Below, piece by piece: positions 1 through 12,125 of a DNA stretch of 64,000 bases. The translations under genes and the position numbers were made by a program. Origin of the DNA: Trematomus loennbergii (Eukaryota; Chordata; Actinopteri; Perciformes; Nototheniidae). A model generated the notes under the pieces. It searched no databases and was not told where the DNA came from. It worked only from the letters and a program-made list of their open reading frames with translations. The DNA lies in contig JAAOOA010000060.1 in NCBI GenBank assembly GCA_012861695.1, positions 1,890,071 through 1,954,070 on the forward strand. Direction: 5' to 3'. Numbering within the stretch: position 1 is the stretch's first letter; every line of letters starts with the position of its first letter.

Positions 1-185
1 GAAATGTGGCACACTTTCCTTTTTCTATTGACACTGTTCTCCCTCTGTAAAGACTGCAGACTGATAAGAAAATCGGTCAGGCTGGGCTCTTTCATAATCA
101 CACAGTGTGGCCGCTGTGGGCACAACGTGTTCTCTGCTGGTATGTTATTCGCCAAAGGCTCTTATCTGACAAATCTACACTCTTG

Positions 186-560
186 TTTGTTTGTAGCCTT
201 TATTTATCCAGGTTAAAAAATCCCATTGAGATCAACGATCTCTTTTACAAGGGAGACCTGCCGCACATTGGTTACACATGTAACAGAAAACAAAAAAGGA
301 CACATACAACATAATGACAGGGGTACAATTTACAAACTTATTCACAAAGACAGGTACCAGGAGTATCAAATATCAATTCCTCAAGCTGTGCTTTAAAATG
401 ATGCAGGGGAACCAAAATGCAGAGTGTTCCATGCTAGAGGAGCTGCGCACATAAAAGCTTTAGTGCCTAAAACAGTCCTAGCACTTGGTACATGTAATAA
501 AAACACATCCTGGGATCTTAGGCAATAGCTACTTGCGACTTTATCTACATCTACATTGAA
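186..560 (-). mobile_element. 5'-truncated non-LTR retrotransposon (LINE) 3' end
   Basis: Read on the minus strand, this is the same LINE family as the copy at 46651-47245. It has the C-terminal reverse-transcriptase-protein tail (motifs such as RSQDVFLLHVPSAR and AAPLAWNT) followed by a 3' UTR that includes the reverse of cccattgagatcaacgatct and ends in a CAAACAAA-like tail near 186. It is truncated at its 5' side and broken in frame. The clade is probably L2/Rex-like, but the exact family cannot be named from sequence alone. Confidence 0.75.
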
Positions 561-1044
561 AGCGCTCCTACTCTAAATGGAAACAGGTTGGTTGCTATCA
601 TTGTTATGTACATTTATTTATATTTATTTATAAAAAAGCCATGACCTTTAAGGTAAAAATAAAACAGATCATACCACAGTGCCGAAAGTAACAGTTTGCT
701 CATTGGGCACTGGGAGAAGAGCCTGAGTTTGTTCTGGCAACATTTAAAAAGGACATAGTATGCTCATTTTTGGGTTCATATTAGTATGTAGTGTCTCTAT
801 TGTGACATGTCTCCATGCTTTAATGTTCAAAAAGCTCTTTATTTTTCTCATACTGCCTGTGCTGCAGCACCTCTTTTCACCCTCCGTCTGAAACCAGAGC
901 CCAGTCTGCTCTGATTGGTTAGCTGGCTGGCTCTGTTGTGATTGGTCAACCGCTTAGAGATGTCCCACCCCTTAGCCTATCACAGACAATGTGTTGGAGC
1001 GCTAGCCAATAGAAGCTTGAGTGTTACATAGTGATGTCATTATA

Positions 1045-1300
1045 GGCGCGTTCACACCGGAGTACTTTTCCCCGTACTTTTCCCGTTTAGTTCCGTTAGT
1101 ACCCCTTATTTTGCGTTCACACCAAAAAGAGTACTTAGTGCCGGGAACTTTTACCCCCATTTTTAGTGCCTGCTAGAGAGGTGGTACCATCCTGGGGAGA
1201 AAAAAGTACCAATTTCTATTGGCTGGGCGAATTGCAAACCACGCCCCGTAAAGTCACCTCTCCTTCTTTGGACGGAGGCCAGACTGGCGCTACAGTGACT
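1045..1300. repeat. MITE-like repeat fragment with 'gcgttcacacc' ends
   Basis: This GC-richer patch contains gcgcgttcacaccggagtac and a second gcgttcacacc at 1113, with several 'agtac/gtact' half-sites. That style is typical of fish non-autonomous DNA transposon termini. No second end or target duplication could be fixed, so boundaries are approximate. Confidence 0.4.
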
Positions 1301-1875
1301 CACTATTGCCTCTCGAGGAACAACACTTCCCCTGCTCTGCCTCTGCCATGCCCCTAAAGCATCCACCTCCAACGCTGTCCGCCCCCAGGTCCTCAGTTAA
1401 CCTCTACTGTTTCTAGGCCAGTTGCGTCCGAGAGTTTCTGTATACTCTTAGTCTTTATCAATATGTATTAAGGCTAATAGTGGCCCTGCTTAGACCAAGG
1501 AAACAGAATATTTAAAATAACACTCAGTTTATTATAGAACAACCTGCCCTACCAGCATTATCAGGGCGTGTTTAAAAGCTAGTTAGGTTAGCGGGGAATG
1601 TGCACTGTTTACATTAAGTAGTTATGTAAAAGCTTATCAACTAGATAATACACACCAGACACAAACACACAGGAATGACAGCAGTGAGGCCAGAATGACC
1701 ATGTCAAGTCCAGGACACGTTCTCGGTCAGGAAGAGACAGGGGAGGAACACAGGAAGGTTGACAGGAGGACAGGGCCATGGAGGGTGTGTTGTCCGCCCA
1801 GGCTTTGGATTGGCTTAGAGGCCAGCGGAATTTAGAACAAGTGGTACAGCATGTGCTGCTTTGCAAAACACACAA

Positions 1876-2067
<192 letters not shown>

Positions 2068-2639
2068 TCATATGTTCATATTCTCAGGTGGACACAAAGC
2101 AGTGTTTGGAAGCTGAATGCTGAACTACACAGAGGTTGTTGGACTCTGAAGGCCTACGCCCACTCCCCAGTCTGTGATGTCATGGCAGGTGTTTTGACTT
2201 TGATATAGAGGGATGGAAAATTGGGACACGAGGCGTCCTGGTGACCTAGGAGTCTTGCTGTCCCATGGTCAGGTCCTTTGTCCTGTGTCCCTGTCCTCTT
2301 TCTAATGCTGCCTGTACGTCATAACTTCCACATTGATGAGACCACATGGCTTATTTTAGCTCCACATTGACACGCTAATATCTTGTGCTTTTGTATTGCG
2401 TTTCAACTGTTTTTTTAAATGTCTAAGAGGACTGAATGTACTTTACATAATCAATTAAGATAGGACAGCTCAATTAAGCAAAACCTTAAGTCCCTAGCTC
2501 CTCCAACAAGGCAACATAGTTATAAAAGACATAAAACAATAATAAAATAAAATAAATAGTGCAAGAAAAAACAGAGTAGAATAGAATAGTGCAAGTAACG
2601 CAGATGAAGTAACCTATATACATGTCAGGAAAATGAATA

Positions 2640-2640
<1 letters not shown>

Positions 2641-2681
<41 letters not shown>

Positions 2682-2688
2682 TGTGTGT

Positions 2689-2730
<42 letters not shown>

Positions 2731-2758
2731 GTGTGTGTGTGTGTGTGTGTGTGTGTGT
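2641..2758. repeat. (TG)n microsatellite abutting the slc43a1 exon 4 donor
   Basis: TG repeat with two 'gg' interruptions and one 'tt'. On the transcribed strand it reads as (CA)n and begins about four bases inside the intron after the donor at 2763. Confidence 0.97.
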
Positions 2759-2763
2759 CATAC

Positions 2764-2840
2764 TGTGAGTGAGGTGAAGGTCAGGCAGATTCCTCCGAAG
2801 CCGTTGAAGGAGACAGCGAGGAAGATGAGGAAAGACAGCG
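2764..2840 (-). CDS. slc43a1: slc43a1 coding exon 4
   Basis: A 77-bp exon from acceptor ccatcag to donor gtatga, encoding [18 protein letters not shown] and then CLTFTSLT. It ends in phase 0, as expected before the LPNMFG-type exon of the family, which is not in the window. Confidence 0.88.
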
Positions 2841-4779
2841 CTGATGGAACACATGGAAATAAAGAAAATAAGCTTTATTGACACTTTAAAGGTGCATTCA
2901 GAGTTTCTTTCAATGTGGGAGTTCAAATGTGTACTTTCATCCATCATTCAAAACTGACAGTGAGCACCCAACATGTTCAAAATGATTTCTGAAAAACGAT
3001 GTGAAGAAAATGTAATTTCCTTTTACAACACACAGTTGGGGAATTAATTAATTAATTCTGTTCCAAGTCACTCTAACTGTTTGTAGCCGGTTTCGTCAAG
3101 GACTTGTAAATGCATTTCTATAGCTTGACAGATAATTGAAAACATTTACAAAATAGGACATGAAGTTAAAAAGGCTGCATGTTTTTTCTATATCTCTGGT
3201 GGAGTATTGTACTGTTACTGTACCTTCAGGATCATAAGCAGCGGCAGCCATGATGGCACAGGAAGCTGCGAAACATGCGCTGAAAAAGAGACAGGATGTC
3301 AGAGCACGTTGACTGTGGTTCCAGTGTTACTTTTATTTAATAGTTGAAATCTGCGCTTATGTTCTGATAAAAGGCAAATAACAAAGGACTGTCTGTCACA
3401 CCTGCCAACGAGCCTCAGTGGGCGTGGCCCAAATCTGTCCATCAGGATGCCCAGAGGCAGAGTGGCTGCACTCAGGAGGAAGGAGCCAATGGTGAAGCCC
3501 AGGTTCAACACCTCCTCCTGCTCCGTACAGCTCGGCCAGGCCCCGCTCTCCACCACGGTCACGTTGGGGTCCACAGTCACATTTTCTGGATGGTTTCATA
3601 GAAAAAAGGAGAATGTAGAGAACAGAAAAGATCCTCACTGCACTGAGAACCGCGACATGACACTGTCTGGGTAAAAATAACACAATATACCGCTGCCAAC
3701 AGGATAGGCCCAGAGTAGTTAGTCTTTGTGTTGGTGGTCACAGGTCAATGCAAGAGGCTGGTTTGTCTCGGTCTGGGCTGATTTTTGGGAAGTTCATTTT
3801 GTCCGCTTGTTATTAATCACATGGTAGTTGCAGCTTTGATATATGGTCTTGCTTTATAGAGGCTGAAACCTTAACTAAATAAACGCACTGCTGCTGTTGC
3901 AAACACTGCCAAAAGCTTTGCCAATGACTCATGTTAAGATGACATTATTAAACAATATGTTCTATTAGTTCTGATTCTATGTAAAAGTTCAAAGCTGGTA
4001 GAGGAGGCTTTAGTAGCAATATTCTGTTCTTTCATGTGGCTTGTGAAGAATATAAAAGAGGCTCTTCTTGATCCTGGCCAATGACCATCTGCATACACTG
4101 AGGGTCAGTGTTTTTTCTTTCTAACTTCTAAGAGTACATTAACAGAAGCATCCTATATCTTGTTTGACCCTTAATGTTACCAGGTGGCAAAGTAATCTCA
4201 CATGTCTTGGATTAAGTTTCAAAAAAACATTACCTAAGAAACTAAATAGTTAATAGTATCCAAAGAGACTCAAGGATAATCTTTTATAGTAGTTATTTTT
4301 AAAACAAGAAATATTGCAAAATGTAATGGTTGTCATATCCATCAGTAAAATCAGTCCTGGAATAGACTCCAAAAACAATCATGTTCTCCTCAAAGAAATA
4401 GAAACCTCCCTGAACCTCGAGCATGTCGGCACTAAGTCACACACCTAAAACATTTAAGCATCTGTCTGTGCCAGATGTACTGTACCACTATTAGAAATGT
4501 CCATGTAAAAAACCCTGTAACACAATAACATTGTAGCTTTGAAATGATGGGAGAATGTTATGTGCCTACTGGGGATGTTAACGGGACTAGAAAGGACCAG
4601 AGGGCAGTTCTGATGGTGCTCTCACCAACACAAAGGTGTGAGTAGAAGCCTTCGCTCTTCAGCATGATGAGCAGTGAGCCCCAGCCCAGCAGCACCGCAG
4701 AGAAGAGCAGGTTCTCTATGATGGCTGTGACCGCCATCCACCACCTCCTCCTGAAGGCCTGGGCCAAGCTGGGAGCCAT
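2764..4779 (-). CDS. slc43a1: slc43a1-like transporter (LAT3), first four coding exons; 3' part outside window
   Basis: SLC43 proteins are sodium-independent plasma-membrane facilitators of large neutral amino acids. Four exons join cleanly on the minus strand (4626-4779, 3402-3585, 3224-3279, 2764-2840; phases 1, 0-based junctions all consistent). The product begins [16 protein letters not shown], then an [17 protein letters not shown] first membrane segment, an extracellular loop with NVT glycosylation sites, [10 protein letters not shown] in the second, the MFS signature-type [12 protein letters not shown], and [15 protein letters not shown]. The wording [10 protein letters not shown] and [12 protein letters not shown] fits SLC43A1 better than SLC43A2. 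The ATG at 4779 follows a splice acceptor a few bases upstream, so the 5' UTR is in an unseen exon. No further coding exon was found in 1-2763; the rest should lie to the left. No frameshift is seen. Confidence 0.85.
3224..3279 (-). CDS. slc43a1: slc43a1 coding exon 3
   Basis: A 56-bp exon between ttttcag and gtacag. It encodes [19 protein letters not shown], part of a membrane helix, with phases matching exons 2 and 4. It is too short to stand out as an open frame. Confidence 0.88.
3402..3585 (-). CDS. slc43a1: slc43a1 coding exon 2
   Basis: Flanked by acceptor atccag and donor gtgtga. It encodes [13 protein letters not shown] (two N-glycosylation sequons), then the second membrane segment and the conserved DRFGPRP loop, and ends in split codon AG|C. 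Confidence 0.9.
4626..4779 (-). CDS. slc43a1: slc43a1 coding exon 1
   Basis: Starts at the ATG at 4779-4777 and runs [14 protein letters not shown] to ...[10 protein letters not shown], with donor gtgag at 4625-4621 (phase 1). It encodes the N-terminus and first transmembrane helix. The acceptor 'tgtccag' lies just upstream of the ATG. Confidence 0.88.
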
Positions 4780-4789
4780 CACAGCTGCT

Positions 4790-5970
4790 GGACAGGAAGC
4801 ATGAAGAGGAAAACATTAGTCCACTGAACAGCTGGGAATCTGGACAGTCCAGCAAATCTTAACTCTGTGCCAACATGCTTTACTACCTTGTAGTTTTCCC
4901 CCACAACGTTAAACCCCTGAACAGAGATCATACTGTTTCTGTTTCAAGATGTCCTTATGCATTTCTCATCTCATCTGTGGAGGCTTTTGCAATTTGTTTC
5001 CTCTCTATCTTGTGTTTGACAAGCCCAGAAAAATAATACAAGGGTGACCCAAAACAAGTTTCTGCAAATACAGTAGTGGAGTAATTCAAATATGTAGAAG
5101 GTGTTATACCTTTATTTCATTTGAGTGGTCAGGGTTATTGGATATGTAACTTAAGATACTTCGAATGCAAGACCATTGCTTTACACTTTGTCATCATCAA
5201 CATCTTTTTAATGTTTCGTCCCTATCTTAATTACTTTTCAATTGTAACTATTATTGTTGTAATTGTCTAATTTTACTTCATTGCAGTCCTTAAATAGTTT
5301 GTCTTCCTGTGTAAAACATGTAAAGCACTTTTATTTTATTTTTGAATAATGAATAAGAAAAAGTAGGGGCTGTTAAACTGAGATTATGATTACATTGTGA
5401 TATCAACGGTGAGTGAAAATGTAACTGAACTTGGTCTGTAAACTATGATGCATATTTGGGTAATAACGTCTGATAATGTTCTGATTAGTAAATACTATAA
5501 TAATTCAGGAAAACCTTTCCCAACATAGAATAATAGCATGACAACCTGTTTTAAAATAAACTGGGCTGTAATTATACTGTATTCCCTCACCAATCATTGC
5601 CTGTCAGTCTTAATCCAAGTTTATTCAAAACACACAGTGGAATTTTTTCATTTCTAAACCAATTCATTGTCTATATTAATTCTTAAGCAGTTAGCTAATA
5701 AAATATCTAACTTTGTATATCCCAAAATGACATTTATTCTAACTTTTTGGCACTATACTTTATTGTCCCCTTAAGGAAATCAGTTTTGGACTCCGTCCTG
5801 CAGTTCCACAAAAGATTACAAAAAATCATAAAAAGGCTACTACGTATACAGTAGTACACGATAAGTGGTTATGTAGTCATTTTGATCCAAGATCCCTCCG
5901 CTTCGCGTCGGGTTCCCTATTCATCCTGAAGGGTGTTCTTTTCCACATAATGACCGCCTCGCTGCACATT
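4790..5970. other. Gene-free AT-rich interval
   Basis: No conserved exon, RNA gene or clear element is seen here. It is the 5' flank or first intron of slc43a1 and may hide a 5' UTR exon. Confidence 0.5.
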
Positions 5971-5974
5971 ATCC

Positions 5975-6745
5975 CGCTTATGACACGGCCAGATACATAA
6001 CAAACTAACGACTCGACTCACAATATTAATTGAAATGATTTTATTGACTTAAAAATGATCGTATTTCTTCTTCTAAGAAAAAAAAACTCTGTTTCACGGC
6101 GCACCAACGGCGGAAACTGCGACTACACCAACTTTACGGCAGCATTGTCCAACTCTGTTTACAGTTTCTGATCCACTAACAAGTCCTTAAACACTGCAGA
6201 AATGACATACCGTGTTCCCGTTAGTGTTTCCTTCCTGTCTGCCTTCTTCTGGTGATTTATCTGACGTCCAGCGCTCCATCTTTTAACCTCTTTTTTTCCC
6301 TTTCTCTTTCTTGATCCTCCTTAGCAACGGTCATTATAGTCCCTGACAGCGGTCTGTACTACTGTATTAACAACGTGTCACATGTTCTGAATTGACCAAT
6401 CAGAATCGAGTATTCAACTAAACGGCCATATACTAAACAAACGAACAACTCGACTCCCAATATGAATTGAAATCATTTTATTGACTTAAAAATGATCGTT
6501 CCGCTAAGAGAAAAAAAAACTCCGCACCAACCGCTGGAACTGCGACAACAACAACTTCATGGCAGCACTCAGCACTGTCCAACTCTGATCCACTAACAAG
6601 TCCTTAAACTCTGCAGAGCTCATACCGTGTTCCTGTTAGTATTTACTTCCTCTCTGCCTTCTTCTGGTGATTTATCTGATGTCCAGCGCTCCGTCTTTTA
6701 CCCGCTTTTACTTTCTCTTTTTTGATCCTCCTTACTTAGCAACGG
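5975..6745. repeat. Tandem duplication, unit about 430 bp
   Basis: Two adjacent diverged copies share cgactc(a/c)caatat, attgaaatgattttattgac, 'ttaaaaatgatcgt', 'ccactaacaagtccttaaac' and 'cttcttctggtgatttatct'. Copy 1 lies about 6002-6320 and copy 2 about 6436-6735. No coding content is recognised. Confidence 0.85.
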
Positions 6746-6818
6746 CAGGAACTGCTTCGATAACGTTTTTGCGGACCTTTTTGATTACAGATTTGAAAAC
6801 ATCTTTGCTTGCTTTAAA

Positions 6819-6944
6819 GGTAGGGTAGGTAAGTTTGAGAAACCGGCTCGAGATACACTTTTTGTTGTATTCCATGGAATGCTCTTCCCCGCTGTTTTCT
6901 TGTCCCAGTTTGAAAAGCAAACTGCATGCAGCAAACTGCAAACT
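6819..6944. mobile_element. Half of a 'taaaggt(g/a)gggtaggt' MITE
   Basis: Matches the right end of the palindromic MITE at 52956-53344 (taggtaagtttgagaaaccgg). It is fused at about 6945 to a truncated Harbinger-like repeat. Confidence 0.6.
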
Positions 6945-7588
6945 GCAGCTGGGGCAGTAACTATAGTAACGCAGTGTAGGCGGAGCCGTGACGTCATCTT
7001 CAATGCGAACCACAGAAAAACAACATCAGCCGTTAGCTGTTAGCACTCAAGCTCACAGCTCCTCATATATGTTCAGAAACTAGACAAAAGTTAAACAAGT
7101 ACAAACCACAGGCTGTCTGTGTCATGGTGAATACAGTCACTGCTTTATTTATGTCTGTATAGGCCGTTGTTGTGAGTGTGGACGGTCGGAGCATATAGCC
7201 TACTGCGCTAGCTTAGCCGATCTCCATTTAGAAAACATGCATTTTAAAAGGTTTTTCGCCTGCCGTCTGTCTGCAGACTTGTCAAAGCATTAATTCATGG
7301 TTTTTACTAACCGGTATCAGTATGTTGTTACTTCGGCATCATTTTGAAACGTGTATTACAATTAAATCACGGTCAAATATGTTCATCTTGTTGTAGTTGT
7401 AGCCCCCTTGCCAGCGATTCTCTCTCTCTAGTTTAGCATACTCAGCCCGACTCAGCCTGGTTGTTGGCCCACTAAGAACCTCGATTTTACGGGGCCAGAA
7501 AAACTGTGAAATAGTACCCACTAGCCGGTACTACGCCTAGTGGACCAAAAACGGGCCGCTTAAACCGCGCTGTAGTGGAAATGCGCCA
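6945..7588. mobile_element. Truncated Harbinger-like MITE, family A copy 1
   Basis: Over 600 bp of similarity to the complete copy at 61872-62666, including cagtaactatagtaacgcag and the terminal 'gtggaaatgcgcca' followed by TTA (7589-7591). The left terminal repeat is missing. Confidence 0.8.
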
Positions 7589-7639
7589 TTAATCTCCTAC
7601 CAGAAGGTAATAGATGGAGATTTTGGTGGAGGATGTGGA

Positions 7640-7800
7640 TCAATAAATCAATCAAAGTTTATTTATACAGCCCAATATCACACATTTTACAGTTGTCTCA
7701 GGGACCTTTACAGTTTACACACAGGATATGAATACGACACCCTCTTTCCTTCTGTCCTTGACCCTCACATTAGACAAGGAAAAACTTCCAAAGAAACCCC
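7640..7800. mobile_element. LINE/SINE 3'-tail fragment
   Basis: Contains the fish repeat signature 'aaagtttatttatacagccc', 'aatatcacacattttacag' and 'acaaggaaaaacttccaaag'. Family assignment is uncertain. Confidence 0.55.
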
Positions 7801-8156
7801 ACAGTCAACAGTGGCAAAAGGGAAGAAAGTGGGTGGGATAAGATGCCATTTTTTGTGCCTTTAAGTTGATGCAGTTGTACGTTTTCAATGTAACCTTGGT
7901 TCTCTGAGTGGCCTTTCTGACTTCCTTAAATATAGAACTTGTGGGGAAACGACCTCCCTGTTGTCAGGACACATCGATACCCATAAAGGGGGGGTAATAG
8001 CATGTCACAGGGCACCTCATTTTCTCCAAGGAGAACCCAGTGTTTACATCACATCTGAATATTTCTCCCTCTCCAGCATTGAGGGGGGGGAGAAATTAGG
8101 CTAAAATGAGGTTGACCTGCTGAAAGCCCAGAAATAGTAGGAGGGAGGGAATAGAA

Positions 8157-8205
8157 AGAATAGAAAGAGTTCAGGGCCTGCCAGGCCCTGAACTCTTTCT
8201 ATTCT
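8157..8205. repeat. Near-perfect palindrome, 24-nt arms with 1-nt spacer
   Basis: Positions 8157-8180 are the exact reverse complement of 8182-8205, with a single C between. It could extrude as a cruciform or hairpin. Confidence 0.92.
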
Positions 8206-8369
8206 GGCTTCAGCCACTTTTCCCATTTCTTCCTTGGGCACATAAGAGCGCGGGACCTGTGTGCCGTATGTCTTCATCTAATTTTTCTTGGGAGAGAGAA
8301 ACTAGGAATAAACTCTTCAATGACCCCATGCTTCACACAGGCTACCTGTCAAGTCAAAATATTTCACAT

Positions 8370-8460
8370 AACAGTATTAGGTTAGTTGAAAACGATAATA
8401 ATAAGTTGAACCTAATATTATACTTTCAACTGACCTAATACAGTGAAATCTGTTGACATA
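8370..8460. repeat. Short palindromic repeat, copy 1
   Basis: Carries gtattaggttagttgaaaa and the inverse 'tttcaactgacctaatacag', with 'aagttgaacctaatatta' between. The same unit recurs at 16590-16690 and, split by a MITE, at 20235-20272 plus 21247-21270. Confidence 0.8.
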
Positions 8461-9604
8461 CTACATTTAATTAAAGTCATTTTTGAGACTTTTAAACTTT
8501 AATTACCGCTGTATGCGCTGTGATGATGATTCTTACGCATTGTGTGCTTGTTGTTTTTTGTTGACAAATATAGCGACAGCAGGAAACAAAAAAAGTAGCT
8601 GAGAGGCTGAGGCCGTGCCTGTTTGCTATTGTGTGACACGCTACAAAAAATAATTGCTGAGATCAAAACTCTGTTGAAAAATAATGTAGTTTAATGAAAA
8701 CTGGGATGATCAACTTATTTTCCTTAGACATATACATTGTTATGATAATCAAAGCAATCATTAAACTTGCGGTCAACAAAAAGTACAACGACCCTGTGTC
8801 ACCCTCTCTTCCACACACACCTCACGCAGGTGAACAGGATTATAATGAGTGCCGCCCATATCCTTGTGACCCAAGCCAACCAATCAATAGTGATCAAACA
8901 AATATCTTATATTAAAACAAAACGCATTACTACACACGTTTCATGGCTCCTACAACCTCCTTGTTAGAATGGAACCTTGTAATGAACACAGTAGACATTA
9001 TATCCTTAAATATATCTACATCTCTCTCTAAATACCTTGTTACACTCATTATTTTTTCTCTGTGGTCCTAATAAATGACCACTTCCATGTCGAAGTGACA
9101 CCCACCGTTGGACAAATATTTACCACAAGTTGAAGTATAGGGGAGACCAGGGACAGTTGTAACACCTTTTGGGTTTTCCCCAATAAGTAAAAAAGCATTT
9201 ACAATAGGATAGCCATTTTGCTATATTATACATTCTCAATGTGTCAACTACTGAAACAATGTATTTAAGATGTTTCTATTAAATAAGTACAGGTTGGAAA
9301 ATGTATTTAAAAAAAAAAATCAACTGTTACAACCGTCCCTGTGTACAGGGACAGTTGTAACACATGCCAGGGACGGTTGTAACATGTTAATAACGGTTAC
9401 CTTTTTTCACACTACATGACAAAAAAGAGGGAAAGCTGTCAAATTCTAAGGCAACAAGATTTGAATGGGGTTTGACACATCCTCCAACAAACAATGAACA
9501 ATGAACAAAACTTGAAACAGAACACCAGATGGAATTAATCTGATTCACAGTTGTGGCAGGTGTAAAAGTAACTTCCATCAGTATAGATAGCCTATTATTC
9601 TACC

Positions 9605-9888
9605 TTAATTATGTAGACCTACCTCCTTTGAGCTGAGACCATAGTATAAATCAGCTGCCTCCATCAGGTAGTCTCTCAAAAGCATCTCTTGCTCTGTTGA
9701 GAACACCTTGTTGGGTGTCCAGTATCCTACTCTTTGGGGTGATTTGGATCCCTGACTCTCCAACCTCAGCCTCTTTTTATGGAACCGGTACAGGGTGACA
9801 TGGCATATATCATGGGACTTTGCCTCTGCCCTGACTGATTTGCCCTCCTGAACTTCATTTGAGGCCCTCTGCAGCAGAGGAAGTGGCA
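9605..9888 (-). pseudogene. pogo/Tigger transposase N-terminal fragment, interrupted
   Basis: The frame reads GVPLPLLQRASNEV, KSHDICHVTLYRF, VGYWTPNKVFST and YYGLSSKEV. That is the DNA-binding helix-turn-helix portion typical of pogo-class transposases. Its first residues (MPNIRKRKTDRG) lie beyond the hAT insertion at 11125-11160, and the frame stops at 9605 before any catalytic domain. It is therefore a relic. Confidence 0.8.
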
Positions 9889-9896
9889 CTCCCCTG

Positions 9897-11116
9897 CAGG
9901 CACGTGCACACATTGACATCAAAGTGGGCTTGAGCCCCTGCCCTTTTTCTTCCTCCAGAGAAAGTGCCCTTTTCCCCCCTTTTATTTTAATTTTATAAAT
10001 GAATATATATCTACTGCTGTTTGCTCACAGTTTCCCTTTCCAAAAATATATTGATTGAATACAAAGTATCAGGTCGGGAGATTAGACTGTGAAGTTCCGT
10101 AGCTCTCCCTCCCTCCCTCCACGTCTCCCGCACAGCGGTGCGGACATCGGCAATCACTTCAGACAGACAGGTAGCAGCACCTCCCACTTTACTGTCCCAT
10201 GTTATGCCGGCTTTTCTTGGCTTGTTTGAAGGTGAGTGGTGATGACATGTTGCTGCCAGTGCCTCGAGTTTACAGCTAATTAGCTAAAAGACAATAACAA
10301 TATAGTTAACTAAGGTAGGCTACTAGCTAATGGATAAGTTAGCTCAAGGTTTAGCTAAGGCAATTTATCATGGGCATACAGGCTAATGTACTGTACTTAA
10401 GGGGAGACACTTAAAGTGAATACAGTAAAATGTGTATCTAATAACGTCATCACAATCGCCACATTGATATGCAAATTAGGCGTTAACTAGGCCTAATTAA
10501 AATGCGCTAATTTGCATGAAGTTACCAAGGCATTGCAGGTGAAAAGGATAAAACAAAAAAACATATCACCTCACAACTTCCCCAGATATTACGTCAAGTC
10601 AGTATTTTCCCCTGAAATGTTATGTTTAAATGCAGATTAGCTTTAAATCTATAGATGAATTCAGACATGGTAGTAAAACAAACACCATTTATATGTGTTT
10701 CTTGGAAGTTTTATTTCCATTAGAGTGAAAGAAAACATGGAAGCAAAATAGACCAAAATAACAAGTACATGAAAAAACGATCTTTTTGCCTGTAATGTCC
10801 TTAAACAGTAACTTCATAATTTTGATTGTTGGCTGCTCATTTAATAACTATTAATTGTACTAGTTTGTTGTCTGCTCTTGTGCGTAGTGAATACTAAAGA
10901 AGACCATTGTCTCTGTGTTAGCTGATTATTTTGTAGAATTCTGCTGAGTATTAAACAATTACGTGAGTGAGGGTATTACAATAAATTGGTCAGTAAGTCA
11001 GAGATGTGCAACTATATTTAACTTTTTGTTTTAAAACATTTTTTATAAATGATTATGGGAAGTGCCCTTTTTCTCACTTGAGCACCCGCCCCACAAAATG
11101 TCTGTGCACGTCCCTG
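9897..11116. mobile_element. hAT-like non-autonomous element inside the pogo transposase
   Basis: Termini CAGGCACGTGCACA and TGTGCACGTCCCTG are inverted repeats with one mismatch. They are flanked by an exact 8-bp direct repeat CTCCCCTG (9889-9896 and 11117-11124). Subterminal 'gtgggcttgagc' is mirrored imperfectly at the right end. No transposase is seen. Confidence 0.88.
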
Positions 11117-11680
11117 CTCCCCTGTCTGTCTTCCTCTTTCTGATATTTGGCATACTGTAAACACACGCACACACTTTACGTACAGTATTTTATTCTGTTT
11201 ATTTTTACAGGGACAATGCACACCAATCAACAATATTGATCATTCGAGCAAAGCCATCATTGTAAATGTGCCATGTTACAACCGTCCCAGGTGGTCCGTG
11301 TTACAACCGTCCCAGGACCACCAGTCATGTTTTCACCCCCTGTGAACCTGCCTGATTGCTAGCTTGACCCATATTTAGCTAGTTATATGTTTACCTTACA
11401 AAACAGTGATTCTAATAATATTAGTTTGGATTCCTAGACATTTGAACTCAAGACAGTATCCAAAAAATACATCATATCATTTTTGTTAATGTTTTACCTC
11501 AGAAACACACTTTTGCTGATATCTTTCGCGACAGATTTAGACGTGGCTCCTTTTTTCACAGCAATCTTTCCATCTAACTGAGCATGTGCAGAGTGAGTTT
11601 CATCACTCTAGCTGGTTTGTGATTGGAGATATTGAAGGCGTTACAACTGTCCCGTGTTACAAGTTACAACCATAGGCTAC

Positions 11681-12125
11681 TTGCCAACCTTGAGACCTCA
11701 GAAATCGGGAGCATTTCAAAACCACCGCGGGGGGGGGGAGCTGTCAGATTAACATTAACATTAACATGCTTATTGTAGTTGTAAGTGCAATGCCTTGCGG
11801 CCTGTATCACCATCCTCGATGGAGCATACGTGTGGGCAGGAAAGGAGTGAGCAGAGGTTCTAGTTGTCGCTTCTTGTTCTGTTTTCTGTGATTATCTTCC
11901 TCACCCTCTCAGACTTTCAGTTGCGCGCTCTACTAACTAAAGAGACGCGCTACCATGGAAACCAAACAATGGTGTAGCTGTATTAAAGTCCGAGTGGGAA
12001 CAGTCGTGAGTAAATCGGATTTTGTCAGAAATCGGGAGAAATGCTGGAGAAATATAACCCCGGGAGGAAACCGGGAGAGGGCAATGAAATCGGGAGTCTC
12101 CCGCGAAAATCGGGAGGGTTGGCAA
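11681..12125. mobile_element. Candidate nested element with TTGCCAACC ends
   Basis: Left end ttgccaacct and right end 'gggttggcaa' form a short inverted repeat around 'atcgggag'-rich sequence. The target duplication could not be fixed, so limits are approximate. Confidence 0.45.

Noticed and set aside
2764..4779. Assignment to slc43a2 instead of slc43a1
   Set aside because: The [22 protein letters not shown] and [15 protein letters not shown] wording fits SLC43A1 better, but the call rests on four exons only.
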